Below are positions 1 to 11,800 of a DNA stretch of 64,000 bases, piece by piece. The number at the start of each line of letters is the position of its first letter. Position 1 is the stretch's first letter. The stretch covers positions 4,154,001 to 4,218,000 of the forward strand of contig WWBZ02000001.1 of the NCBI GenBank assembly GCA_011503125.2, in the 5' to 3' direction. The translations under genes were made by a program, and so were the position numbers. The notes below the pieces were generated by a model. It saw only the letters and a list, made by a program, of their open reading frames with translations. It did not search any database and was not told the origin of the DNA. Source of the stretch: Botryosphaeria dothidea. Taxonomy: Eukaryota > Ascomycota > Dothideomycetes > Botryosphaeriales > Botryosphaeriaceae.

Positions 1-2242
1 TGACGCCTGGAAGCCTGCAGAGCCTGCACTTAATGAGAAGGATGCCTGGAAGCCAACAAGGCCCTCCTTCGAGGAACCCAACGCGTGGAAATCGGAAAAG
101 TCGCCAGTCAAGCAAGACAACGCTTGGAAACCAGCCGAGCCTTCCCTTGATGATGCTGACGCTTGGGGCCTGGCCAAGAAGTCTTTCGAAGAATCAGGTG
201 CGCTTCAGTCAGGAAAGAAGTCTTCTGAAACAATAGATGCCTGGAAATCCTCGAGGAAATCTGAGGAGGCGGATGGCTGGAACTCCGAAGAGAAGTCTTT
301 GGAGGAAGCAGATGCCTGGAAATCCTCGAGGACGTCAATTGAGGAAGCAGAAGCCTGGAAGTCTGCGAAAGAGTCCGAACAGCAGGAGGAACCTCCGCAG
401 CCGCCGCAAAAGTCTCTTGAGGATTTGTCAACGACATGGGAGCCCGTCAAAAATTCACAGGACAAGATTATTGGGTGGAAGCCCGACAAGGCTTCTGTGG
501 AAAGGATCAAGAACCAAAGGCCGCCGCATACGCGTACGGTTTCGGATTCTGGTATCCTTCACGGTCCGTCGCCATTTGACAATCCCTTCGCTCCTCCCGA
601 GCCTGAAAAACCAAAGCCGGACGAGGCTGATCAGCAACCAGTGGAAGACAAGAAAAAGAAGAAAAGACTTAGCTGGCTGACGTTTCCTAAGAGAAAGAAG
701 AACGACTCTGCCCACAAGAGGTCCGTGTCAAACGCCAGTTTTTTGATGGCTTCAAGTGGATTGTCTGTTCCAGCTAAGTCCGAGTCATTGCCATCCTGGG
801 AAAGTCCGTGGGCCAGAAAGGCGTCAAAGTCGCCCTTGGCGAACGAGGCTACCCTTCCAGACCCCGAGCCAGAAATAGCTCGTAAAGAACACGAGTCGGA
901 GATCCCCCTTGGGAAACACGAGCCGAATCCGTGGGACAATGCGTTCGATAACGCATGGGCGAGGCCACCTACAGCAAAATCCGGCTCTTCCCACAATGAC
1001 TTTGGAGCTGCAACTTCCAAACCAACCCTTCCGACCATTGACACCGCTCCACGTCCTCCTTCTCCCAAGGTTGAGCTATCTGCTCCTCAGTCAAAATTGC
1101 CGGCAATTGAAACGAACTTTCAACCGCCAAAGACTGAGGCACCTCTTCCAGAAGAAAAGACCTGGGGTGGAATGGTAGAATCGCCAATGGCATCTCCAGC
1201 GATCATGACTCCCGACGAGAACCCATGGGGTGATCCATGGAAGGCTACATCGGTAGAGCCTGCGCCAGTAACTGTGTCCGTGGAACCACCTTCAGCATCA
1301 AAACCCACTACTAAACTTGCACCATTGGATACTAGCGTACAACCTCCCAATGTTGACGACGATGATGATGATGATTGGGGCGAGATGGTTGAATCCCCCG
1401 CTGCTTCGTCGCCTGTCATTGCGCCTCCGCCGCCAGGCCAAGTAGGACTTCCACGCAGTGTATCGCCGATCAATCTGCCCATGAGTAAGACTGCCCGCAC
1501 TCATCCACCAAGTCCGCTGGTGCCTGAGCCGATCCGCTCTGCTACGATGCCTATTTCGCCAACTACTTCAGGAATGACTCCGCCGCGCACGAACCCATCA
1601 AAGTCAAGTGCCTGGCTACCCAAGCCCACTCCGCCGCGACCACTTAGTCCTCTTAACCCAGCACGCTCCTCAACGCTGCCCGTCACTCAAGCCGCTAGCA
1701 ACGCAACACTAGCATCACCGTGGCTCCAACAGCCAACAACAAGCCAAGCGCTCTCATCTGCCACAGGCACCACTTCATCCGACCCGTGGAGCGCTGTCGA
1801 TTTGTCCATCTTCGACAAGCCCGCCCCTTCTAATGATGTATCAACGAACGCACGCAACCGCACCTCATCCAGTCCTGCTTTCCCCTCTGACTCCAATCCC
1901 TCCGCCACAAGCTCTTCAAACACCCCCGTCATCACCTTCGACGGCATCCTCGGCGGTTCTGCCACTCGTACAGACCGCTCCAGCTCTACCCCCATCACCT
2001 TCGACGACATCCTCCAGCCTTCGCGCTCTGGATCCGGCTCCGCGACGACTTTTGACGACATTCTCGCCAGACCGGGCTCTCTATCGCCGGCGACGTCGCA
2101 GACTGATCTCAAAGCCGCAGCGGCGGACCAGGCGCAAGGTCGGAGCCCCAGTCCAATTGCTGGTGGCTGGACGGAGCAAGACAAGGTTGCCGTGAAGAAC
2201 TTCGTGGCTGGGTTGCCCAATCTGGGGTACATGCTGAGGTGA
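1..2242 (+). CDS. Low-complexity protein with W repeats, 5' partial; possible clathrin-adaptor accessory protein
   Basis: The frame is open from base 2 to the stop at 2240-2242, so the start lies upstream of the window (about 746 residues visible). The N-terminal part is a degenerate repeat built on D/E-A-W-K cores (at least eight in the first 120 residues). It is followed by a basic patch (KKKKKRLSWLTFPKRKK, about 650-700) and a Pro/Ser-rich disordered region. Two copies of W-G-x-M-V-E-S-P lie near 1168 and 1378, the second behind an Asp run. NPW/DPW motifs recur (NPWDNAF, NPWGDPW, DPWSAVDL), and F-D-[DG]-I-L occurs three times near the C-terminus (1937-2065). DPW, PWxxW-like and FDxL-type short motifs are known peptide ligands of clathrin/AP adaptors, so an endocytosis or Golgi-endosome role is an inference from motifs alone. 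I recognise no folded domain and give no name. Confidence 0.7.
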   Translation, partial: DAWKPAEPALNEKDAWKPTRPSFEEPNAWKSEKSPVKQDNAWKPAEPSLDDADAWGLAKKSFEESGALQSGKKSSETIDAWKSSRKSEEADGWNSEEKSLEEADAWKSSRTSIEEAEAWKSAKESEQQEEPPQPPQKSLEDLSTTWEPVKNSQDKIIGWKPDKASVERIKNQRPPHTRTVSDSGILHGPSPFDNPFAPPEPEKPKPDEADQQPVEDKKKKKRLSWLTFPKRKKNDSAHKRSVSNASFLMASSGLSVPAKSESLPSWESPWARKASKSPLANEATLPDPEPEIARKEHESEIPLGKHEPNPWDNAFDNAWARPPTAKSGSSHNDFGAATSKPTLPTIDTAPRPPSPKVELSAPQSKLPAIETNFQPPKTEAPLPEEKTWGGMVESPMASPAIMTPDENPWGDPWKATSVEPAPVTVSVEPPSASKPTTKLAPLDTSVQPPNVDDDDDDDWGEMVESPAASSPVIAPPPPGQVGLPRSVSPINLPMSKTARTHPPSPLVPEPIRSATMPISPTTSGMTPPRTNPSKSSAWLPKPTPPRPLSPLNPARSSTLPVTQAASNATLASPWLQQPTTSQALSSATGTTSSDPWSAVDLSIFDKPAPSNDVSTNARNRTSSSPAFPSDSNPSATSSSNTPVITFDGILGGSATRTDRSSSTPITFDDILQPSRSGSGSATTFDDILARPGSLSPATSQTDLKAAAADQAQGRSPSPIAGGWTEQDKVAVKNFVAGLPNLGYMLR

Positions 2243-3140
2243 TGTGTCTTTTTTTGTTATAGAAGAAATCGCTACGCATCGAATACGTGCGTATGTACAG
2301 TAGGGATAACCCGGCGTTTGGGCTTTTGAAATTTCTTCTCCTACCTCGCGCATCTTCTCTTTTCGATACTCCCTGTTTTGTATGTTGTGTGTACATAGCA
2401 CTGGCGTCTCGCGCGCTTTTTGTACCTCATCGTCTGAGGAAGAGCGTGTATTGATCGTTGTTTTTTACGGTGCGGCAAAAAGAAAGGGCAGCAGGCGTCG
2501 TTTTTGCAGATATACCTATGTACTTTGCATGGACGGAGGGTTGTGGTCGCGAGTTTTTTTTTGTCGTTGCGGGTTTTGGTGGTTTTGATGGGGATGATGT
2601 AATGTGTATGAGAAACATTCTTTTGTCTATATCCGACTGTCCGATGTGATGTGACTGGGCCTGCCAGTCGCAGCGTGCCGTAAACACAGCGTCCAAACGG
2701 AAGAGATATCAACCTAATACTTCAAATATAAACTCCTGACTATAACATGGAAAATAGAATCCCTATTTCAAAATTGTAATGCGATGTTCAAAATCTCACT
2801 TTGATCATCTCCGGTAAGAGAATGCTTGATGTCTTCGTGCTCACTCCTCAACCTCAGCTTACCTCCTCAACGTTCAGAAAGACATCCATCAAATCGTCAT
2901 GGTCGTCACTGGCCTCCTGTTACTTCCCGGCATATGATCCAACAGGAAGGTGATCATTGTATTTTGCGAGTCGCGCTGCTCTTCTCAGCTGATCCTGATC
3001 CTTTCCTCCCTCTGCAAACAAGCAGGTCTTTCCTTCACCTTATTTCTCAGTCCTTCACTCGGGTCATCTCACCTTCCTAAGAGCCCTTTACTCAGCATAC
3101 TCCGGCCGCTCACCGCAACAGCACTTCCTACTCAGTCACC
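2243..3140. other. Intergenic spacer
   Basis: No convincing coding stretch on either strand. It holds the 3' flank of the W-repeat gene (T-rich runs near 2250-2570) and the 5' flank of the gene starting at 3141, which is pyrimidine-rich (2990-3130), as is common before fungal start codons. Confidence 0.6.
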
Positions 3141-3853
3141 ATGTATAAGAGCTTTGGTTCTTTCGACGCCACTCTCAAGTGCCACGAGTGCTTCACCGCG
3201 CATGATGGCACGCATCAGGTCATCACCGTCTACCAGGCCGGCCGCTGGAAGATCCGCAAACCATTTGCTTTCCAGGTCTACGTCACTTTCGACACGTCCT
3301 CCTACACTGATACCGAGCTGGAAGACGTCGTCGACACACACTCCACAATCAGTTATTCGCCCGGCATAACTTTGAAATGGAAACGACCAGGCTTGACGTC
3401 ACCTTTATTGGTCATGTCCCGCCAGAGGAGGTCGTCAGCGTCTGCACCGCTCACTACCGCGCGGCCCAGACCGCTTGTGCTAGAGACAAAGCAAGGCGTC
3501 TCGTCTCCTCGTACGGAGAAACGGTCGAGGGCTTCGCAGGATTCCTCGTCACTGTGCGGTCACCAGACTGGAAGGTGAAGACGGGCTTGGGGTTTCTGTA
3601 CTTCGATGAGACTCAGAAGGGATCGGCACCTCGGGATCATCATTTCTTTCTTCCGACAGATTCGCCCCAGAGTCCGACTACATTGGATGCATGGAGGCAC
3701 AGGATTCAAAAAGCTTACGATGGAATGCAGTACGAGTTGTGGAAGGAGTGGGTGGAGGAATACAATCTGGTTGTCGAATGGGCTGACAAGAGAGACCGGT
3801 ATGAGTTTGAGATTGCGCTTGCTGAAGGCTCAACTACTCAGGAAGGGACTTGA
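3141..3853 (+). pseudogene. Unknown conserved-looking protein, frame-broken once (about 237 residues in two frames)
   Basis: ATG at 3141 sits in an ideal context (caccATG). The first frame encodes MYKSFGSFDATLKCHECF and onward to about 3364. The sense then continues in a different frame (HNFEMETTRLDVTFIGHV) to the stop at 3851-3853. No GT-AG intron that I tried joins the frames with correct phase. Loss of a single C in the run at 3360-3365 explains the shift exactly: the join would read SYSPG-H-NFEME. The N-terminal half looks beta-rich. The C-terminal half is Trp-rich and helical (repeated W with acidic/basic residues, 3690-3820). Family not recognised. Either a recent pseudogene or a one-base sequence error; coding quality on both sides of the break is good, so I lean to error or very recent loss. 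Confidence 0.6.
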
Positions 3854-4161
3854 GTTGTCCACGTGGCTGAGAAAAGGGAGTGGAGTCAATTGGTTCTACG
3901 ATGAAAAGTAGAATTGATGCTGGAATTACACAGTGCGGGGTATGAATAGAAAGAGAACAAATCGTTAGCAGATAAATCTAATTGGCATTCCAACCATGCG
4001 TCTGAGACTCTTTGAAATTGCCTTTCACTTGTGTTGGATTCGTTTGCATAGTGAGGAATGCTTCATTTCTGCAATTTTTTTGAGCAAAGATGACAGGACA
4101 TGGTGACATTTTCCAACCCCAAAGTACCAAAATGTCGCATCCACAGCAAGCTCCGTTCCCC
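3854..4161. other. Convergent 3' spacer
   Basis: Roughly 300 bases between the stop of the plus-strand broken gene and the stop of the minus-strand dehydratase. AT-rich, no ORF of interest; expected to hold both 3' untranslated regions. Confidence 0.6.
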
Positions 4162-7083
4162 TCACTTCTCCGGATACAAATCAGGATTCAGCTCCACCGC
4201 CATCCAAACGTCAACACCCGCCTCGCCATCACCGGCCTGCCACTTATGCCACGGATACGCAACGACCTTGTCCGGGCGCCTGATAGGCCTGCCGTAGCTG
4301 TCGCGCTCCCACATGCCGCCGTGCTCCTCCAGCGCCTTCAGCACCAGACGATCGAACGCCTCATTAGGCAGTTGCTTGATCTCTACCTCAGAGAGACCCG
4401 CGTACTTGTCCTGCAGGCGCCCCATGCCGCCGTTGCCGGTGCCGGCGGAGAGCGAGACGTGCATCTCGGCGAAGATATCGTGGCTATGGTTGTGCACGCC
4501 GCAGTTGACGTTGGTGCCTGGTGATTGCGTCAGTCCATGTGTGGAGTGGGGAATGGGAGGGTGGCGTACCTGCGGTCCAGAATTGGATGTGTCCAATGGC
4601 TGTCTTGGACTCGAGGAAGCGGAAGTGGAAGCCGGACAGGTTGTAGAAGTCGACTCCTTTGAAGCTTTTGCCCCATGGCAGGTCCTCGACTTTGATGAAT
4701 TTGAGAGGCGCCAGTGAAAGGCCCTGGTCGAAGAGATCGAGCAGCGTCTCGACCGGTACGTCCTCCGCTCGAGGCCAAGTAGCGTTCATGGCGTCGTCAG
4801 ACTCAGGTTTCAGACGAAGTAGGATGGCGCCTGTTTTCGCATCGGCATCGGCCTGGTTCGGGCCATCTTGGGAGGTAGTGCTGAACGAGGTGAACGGCTT
4901 GACAGAGAACGGTGTGCGCGTCTCTTGCACCCCATTCTTGAGTGTGATGGAGCCGTGTAAGACTTTGACGCCTTCTCCTTGGGCTATCTCAATACCTTGG
5001 TGACCCTTTGGGTATACCTCAACGCTAATCTCGAAGCCACCCACACTGATCAGCGGCAACTGTGCCGGCTGGAGAATGTGTTTGCCAGCATCCAGCCCTG
5101 GTTTCAAGGTGTCTTTGGTGGAGTAGAGCGCAGGGTCACGCAAGTAAATTATCCCTTCGTCACCCCAAAGACTTGGAACGATGGATGAGAGCGCATCGAT
5201 GCTATTTCTCGGGGCGAAGTCATTGACGAAGAGGGAGACAACAGGCGAGGGCTCTTCGTAGTAGTTCTTGACGTTGTACTTGATGGACGCAAAGTCAAGC
5301 CGACCGTTACCAGTAAAGTCCCTGCGGTTACTATCAGCGAATACTTGAAATTTGATATGTCGGTAGAAATAACGAACCCAACAGCAAGACGAGCTGAGGA
5401 GTCGCCAGATACTTTCCACTTTGCAAATATGCCGTTCCTCAAGTCCATGGGCTTGTAGTAAAATATCCCCTTCACAGTCGTTAATGATGATTATTGAAGA
5501 GCGAACTGAATAAACTGTACCTTGTTTGGACCAGGTTCACCGGTGAACTTTCAATACTTGTTAGCTGCTAGTGTGGAGTAAGTTAAAGCGAGTACGAACC
5601 TTCATGGGCTCTCCCTTGTCGTCGTACTCAATCGTCCCGAAAGCTGTCACCAAGAACTCATCATCACCGTCTCCTGTACATCGATTAGCTGAACAAGGAC
5701 TGTCCCGGAATTTGAGGATGTTAGTACTTGCCGTCAAAATCACCACACACCACGTAGTGTAATGGTCCATCTCCCCACTTCATCTGCTGAGCCGGAGTTC
5801 CAAATACGTCTAGGACATGCCTCTTCCACTTGTAACTGTTCATGCCCATGTCCACTTTCGTGTAAACGCAGAGAATGTTGCCGTGGAATGGCTCGACAGA
5901 GGCAATGTATGCGAACGGGTCAACACCGACGCGGCCTGCGTCAGATCCTCCAGTGCCCCAGTGATCACCTGAGCCAGGGGACTCGCTATTCAACAGCTGG
6001 CGTGCCTCACGTGGCTCGCCTTCACTGATGTGGTCACGTCTCCAAATGCCGCCTTGGTAGTAGAGCCTGGTGAGGCCTTCTCGTGATGCGATTAACATCG
6101 AGTCCAGACCATTGGGGCCGTCGAACCTTTTTTTTTTTTAATCAGCCAATGCTTTTGTTTTTGTCAGAGATGAGGCGGGGTATCGGTACTTATTCTGGGT
6201 GACCTCGTGAATCACAGTGAAGTTCTCATCGTCAATCACGTCGTGGGGCCATTCAGTTCTGGAATAATCAGACGTAATCATGAAGGTGGACTGGAGATGG
6301 ACCTACGCTTCGAGGATCTTTTCAGGCGCCTGGAACCTGATGACCGGGATCGGCGATGCCTTGTTGTGAGGCCCATAGACGACAGAGGCGGCAATGATCT
6401 CGACGAATGATCTGTAAATGATTGTGAGACCCCATACCCAGACGAGAATGGCCATTCTACTCACTTCTGCGTGAAATGTCCAGCCTTAATCCTGTGCATT
6501 GCTGGCCATCGGCCAATGAACCGCTCCTTCCAGTGCCCATTCTTCAATCCATCTCTACCGGGATTCTCCAGCCAAGTAACGAACCCACCCCGCGGGTCGC
6601 ATCGAAGCATGTGTGGACCATAGTCGTGACAGATGACCAGGTCAGTCAATCCGTCGCCTGTGATATCCACAGCAACGACCGCGACGGGAGAGTCAAATTT
6701 GCCAATCTCATGCTTGGTCCACGCCGCTGTGTGCAAATGTCAGTAACGGCACTCTCCAAAATGGTTGCCTTCTCACCATCTTTCAGGACAGAACCGGGGT
6801 CTTGGCCTTTGTACTCTGCCCCTGCGAGTGGATTCTCAAGGTAGGATATAACACCGGAGACGAGGCCAGATCTAGAAGGCTCTTAGTATTAGTCCAAGGA
6901 TTACGAGAATGGGGCATTCCTGAGGACTGACGTGATGACACCAGGAACACGGTCTTCTTGACTGAATTGGAATTTCTCTACCCAGTACCCGTCACTACGG
7001 TTGTCTTCAATGACTGTGGAGGAGAAAGAGGGCTCGAGAATGGGAGGTTGGCCCTTTCGGGTTGCAAGAGTCTGGGCAGCCAT
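4162..7083 (-). CDS. Aldos-2-ulose dehydratase-like protein (anhydrofructose pathway; FG-GAP propeller plus cupin)
   Basis: Eleven exons join to 792 residues: 7083-6932, 6871-6777, 6726-6465, 6411-6307, 6258-6190, 6126-5732, 5673-5600, 5547-5521, 5469-5378, 5321-4570, 4517-4162. All phases agree. Introns are 48-63 nt; exon 8 is a 27-nt micro-exon, and intron 6 is GC-AG. Residues about 1-440 carry FG-GAP/beta-propeller calcium-loop motifs: VDITGDGLTDLVI (about 95), GDFDGDGDDEFLV (about 355, rebuilt across the GC-AG intron) and GDFTGNGRLDF (about 425). The C-terminal half ends in a cupin-type metal cluster, GVHNHSHDIFAEMH (about 679-692). This matches the architecture of fungal aldos-2-ulose dehydratase (AUDH), which converts 1,5-anhydro-D-fructose through ascopyrone M to microthecin and glucosone to cortalcerone. 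The Phanerochaete enzyme is about 900 residues. No signal peptide, so probably cytosolic. The start ATG has a strong context (ACCATGGC). The divergent glucan-lyase-like neighbour would supply the substrate. Enzyme call is from family recognition; specificity is inference. Confidence 0.82.
5674..5731 (-). other. GC-AG intron in the dehydratase gene
   Basis: Read on the minus strand, the intron starts GCAAGT and ends TGTACAG (58 nt), with TACTAAC close behind the donor. Using the nearby GT instead gives a phase clash and an immediate stop. The GC donor matches the known GC-AG consensus and restores the Ca-binding FG-GAP loop D-x-D-G-D-G exactly across the junction. Confidence 0.75.
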
Positions 7084-8884
7084 GGTAGGGTTCCTGCTGT
7101 TTTGGGAAGCTGGGGAAGACGAGAAATCTGTTCCGAGATTTTAGGACATCATTAAGTATCTGGAGAAGCTGCGTCGATAGAGTGCGTCAGCTTTCAGCTA
7201 CAATCTGAGTCATCGACGGTGAAACTGCCCATCTCTCCTGCCTACATGGCATGCGAAGGGGGAAAAGAACCAAAACAGCAAAAAGGCGGGGGGTTTTGGT
7301 GATTGTGGCACCAATATGCACAGGATTCCGCTTATTTCATGGTTCAATTCTCTTTGTTTCCATGCAATTGCAGAGATACGAGCAGCTAAGCCCTCGACAG
7401 CAAGAGGGCGGCATGAATGGTGGAGTCTGTATGAGCTGCTCTCGCAGCAAGCAAGGAGAAAACGCACGTAATCAAGAAAACCGTGGTGTTGGAAAGCGAA
7501 TCCTACAGCTAGCCACCAGAAAAATGAAGGTGCGCTGCATACGGAGCTTTGCGTGCTTGGCGCGGCGCGGCTGAAGCGTGAGGCTGGCTGATTGAGGCAT
7601 GGTCAGCACTATGCATGCTTAGGGCATTTTTCTGCAGTTCAGCTGTTGCTGGCGGGAGTGCGCAAACACCTCATCAGATCACAGTTTCTAGCCTGCAGAT
7701 AGACGGTCAACTCGTGCCAGACCGGTGACGCTCTTTCGCGGGAAATTGCCTGGTAAGGCAAGCGGCTGCAAGGATTGACTGGGGCCGGGAACCTCCGGAT
7801 TCTTTGTACATACAACGAGGCAGTTTAGGCTCATTCGAGTATGGGTTATGCTAAGAAGATAGGTTCTTTCCCAAAGCGCTTGTGTTTTGCCCAGAAATCC
7901 TCTGGAACGGCCCGTGACGATCTGCGAATGAGGGCCATCCTTCGTAGGATTCATTGGACTCCGGTTTCGCGCAACACACGCAGCGCGAATGCACCCCACA
8001 ACGCGGATCTGAGGGGGTTTCAATGTAGCTAGAGCATCCAGTGTCGCACCACATCAACCACCAGCCTTCTTCAACGGCTGTTTGCAGCTATCTGTGATCG
8101 ATGCCAGCTTGGCTGTGGAGCGGGAGTGGAGCGATATCTGGTTGCGAGGCCATATTGAACCAGCATGATGGTGTGATAATGCGGCTTACGCCATGCAGAT
8201 CGCTGTTTCTGGCGGGCTCATGTACGAGTAGCATCCCTGATCCATGATGGAGATCCTGAACTTCCTCTGTAAATGATCCTGGATCCGATCGCGGGATGGC
8301 TGCAATCTCTGTGGTGGGAGCGCCATTGCGACTTTATTACCTACGACACTTGTTTTTCATTAGCTCTCTTGATGATGACTGCTTCCTGCCTGTTACTCCT
8401 CTTTGGCGCCTGCATTCGTTTCCATGCACAGCCAGTCAAGCTCGTGTCGTGCTAGAGTTCCCCTCACCGACGATTCCGAACCTCCTCACTGGGACGCACT
8501 ACTAGCGAATGGCAAAAGCAGATCCTTCATGACTGATGATTACTCCTTCTGTGCTCCTGCAGTAACCATGGGAGAGCCATGGCTGTGGTGGCTGCATCTC
8601 TCCCTCTTCATTCTCAAGGTCCGCGACGCTACATTAAAGACGTCGTAGAATCCATGCTCCAAAGCATCCACACAGCCTTCCATTGATCCTACACCGGCTC
8701 CCCACGTTAAGGAAGCCTCCCACAAAATCCATTAATTTTAGTTTGACTTGCTTTTCCAATCTTCCTGCGCTTTCGCGTTCTCCCATTCACCTTGTCTTGA
8801 CTTTTCAATCCCTCAAAAAAAACAAAAAAAACCTGCACATACATCCATCAAAGTCATAAAGTGAGCCAGCTATCTTGCCCAAAA
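7084..8884. promoter_or_regulatory. Shared divergent promoter region of dehydratase and glucan lyase genes
   Basis: 1.8 kb between the two start codons with no credible coding sequence; ORFs here are short and unlike proteins. Both ends become pyrimidine-rich before the ATGs (minus strand 7084-7150; plus strand 8730-8820, followed by two A runs). A G-rich stretch near 7262-7295 resembles carbon-catabolite (CreA-type) sites, but I cannot call a bound motif. Co-regulation of both genes from this spacer is an inference from layout. Confidence 0.55.
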
Positions 8885-11800
8885 ATGCCTTGGGACGGTA
8901 GAGACATTACGGCATCAACTCATGACGAAAATCACCCCAAACATCGCGATCCCTACCGCTTCATTCCTGCAGATGACTTCTTCGAGAAGGAACTTCTCTC
9001 AGAGACTCAAAGGCCCGATTCAATTTCCTTTGACCCAAAAGATCAACGTGATGCCACTGGAAAGGCGCCTAATCCAGCATGTGGGCACGGTCGAGTGTTC
9101 CGGCTCAGCACTGGTGCTGTGATCTTGATTCAATTCATGCGGCCTCTGGTATGGCGCATTCGGTTCCATCCAAGCTACAAGGAAGGCCACCAGTTCAATG
9201 ACTACAACACGTAAGTGGTAATCTTCAATTGAGATGTTTATCGCTGATAAGATTGCAGGAGGACTATCATCAGGGGCGACCTGTCAAGGATGATCGAGAT
9301 CCTGGACCGTGCCGAGGGAGTCGATTGGTCCGTTCAGTTTGATGATTCGAATCCACGGTATTACGTCCTCAAGTCCGTTGACGGCAAGGGTAATCCATTC
9401 GTACAGCTCTGGATTCAACGGAACCCTTTCAGGATCATTGCCACGCGTACTATCAAAACTCCATCAAAGCTCAAGATGCATGTGCGTGACGACGAAGACA
9501 GCCATCTCCCCATTGGTGCTCCCGCAGAATCCGGACAGGCCGTCATCTGGAAGACCAAGCCGAAGCCACTGCTGTACCAGGACCGTGCGACAGTTCTTTG
9601 CGTTGAGAAACCAGATCCTGCCAGATACATGGGCTTCGGTGAGCAGGGAGGCAAGAATCTGTTCAAAGACAACACCTACATGAACTACTTCAGTATTACA
9701 GCCCGTTCCAACTCCCGCTTTCCTAGACCCAGAGCTGATGATTGTTGTAGACTTTGACAACATGCGGTACTACAATGTGTATGGCCGGGGCCCCTTTGAG
9801 GATGCCGAACCGTTGTACCATTCGGGTGAGACGTACCATAGTAAACATCATTGCTCTTGCTAATGCCCTACAGAACCGTACTTCATTGAGGTCAATGGAC
9901 ATCCTGGCTAGTAAGATTCCTAAATGTCTTGCAATATTATCTTGTGTGTGCTAAGGAAGATCGCAGTATGTCCCAGCTGGCAACCTTCATTGACAACTAC
10001 TCGCAAGTGTGCGTGGACCTCGGCAAAACCAATACCACCCAGGTTCGCATCGCCACACGGTTCAACAGCTTCCAAGGCATATTCATTGCCGGCAACGAAA
10101 TCGGCGAGGTCATCCGCCGCTATTCGTCTCTCATTGGACGTCCGAGATTGATGCCACGCTTCGTTCTTGGAAACCATCAAGGCTGCTACGGGTACGACAG
10201 ACAGTACAGGGTTGAAGAGACGGTACAAAAGTACCGCGACTATGGCATCCCGTTGGGTATTTCTTCCCCGGTTCTCCCGTGGCGCACTTACTTACAAGAG
10301 ATGCAGATGGCATGCACATCGACGTCGATGTCCAACGTGACTACAGGACCTTCACCATCGACAAATGGAAATTCCCCGAACCCGAAAAGATGTTCCTGGA
10401 GCTGCGAAAGAAGGGAGTGCGTTGCAGCACCAACATCACTCCCGTCATCAATTCCCGACCCGACGCCGAGTACAGCACATTGAATGAAGGCCTGGCCAAC
10501 AAACACTTCGTGCTCGATCGCCGCAACATTGACCCGTCTGCGCCAAACTCGTGGGATCAGCGCTACATGCAGTATGGCAAGTCTGATCTATACTATACCC
10601 GTCCGTTCGAACAGGGTCAAGACGAGCCTGATGATCCCAATGACTTCAACGAATCCTTCAACAGGGCCGACGAGGGCCGTCTCTTCCGTGGCGGCGTAGC
10701 GTATGGCAACAAACAGGGTTGCCCTGGCTATTATCCGAACCTCAACCGGAAAAGAACACGCGACTGGTGGGGCAAGCAGTACGAGTACCTGTTCAACACT
10801 GGGCTTGAGTTTGTGTGGCAGGATATGACATCGCCGTGCATGGCCCAGCGGTATGGCGACATGAAGTCGTATGTACTCACTTCTGTTTCAAAGTATCTTA
10901 ACGCTGACATCTGGTTCCAGTTGGCCGTTTCGTCTGATGCTCGATTCGGATGGCTGGCCGAGTGATGCGACCGCGAATGAACAGAAGACGGCCATTGAGA
11001 TCTGGTCTCTGTACAGCTACAATCTGCACAAAGCCACATTCAAGGGGTTGAACCATCTTGAGAGCCGTAAGGGCAAGCGCAACTTCATCATTGGCAGAGG
11101 CAGTTATGCCGGCGCTCAGCGTTATGCCGGATTGTGGACAGGAGACAATGCCTCAACTTGGGACTTTTTGCAGATCTCTGTGGCTCAGGTCATCGCTTTG
11201 GGTCTTGCGGGGGTGACGATTGCCGGTGCTGACGTGGGCGGGTTTGAGTCTCCCGAGGGGAACCTCACAGCGTTCGCCGACCCCGAACTGTTGATCCGCT
11301 GGTACTGTGCATACAGTCTTCTGCCTTGGTTCCGGTATGTTCAAGAATATCCGTTCAATGGCTCAGTACTGACGAAATTGTAGCAACCATTACAGTGCAA
11401 AACATACCGGCAAGGAAGATATCGACAGGGGAAAGAAGGATTTTCAAGTAAGCGTTACAGTTACTTGTTATGTAACACCAATGTTGATCTCATAGCAGGA
11501 ACCATATCGGTACTTCGAATGGTATCAGTCCAATTCTTGGAAAGTTGCTCCCAATGAACACAGGGTGTATCAATCGGTCTTGCCTGTTACCAGATACTAC
11601 ATCCGTCTCCGCTACAGCCTCATGCAACTGATGTATGACGCCATGTTCGAGAACGCGGTGACAGGATTACCGGTTGCAAGGTCTCTTGTCGTCACTGATC
11701 CTCTTGATGGTAGTTTGTTCTCAAGGGTAAGTGGAACATAATTTCTTCATGACCCTACTCCTTAATTGCCATTTTAATCTTTAAACAGCATGAATGGGCA

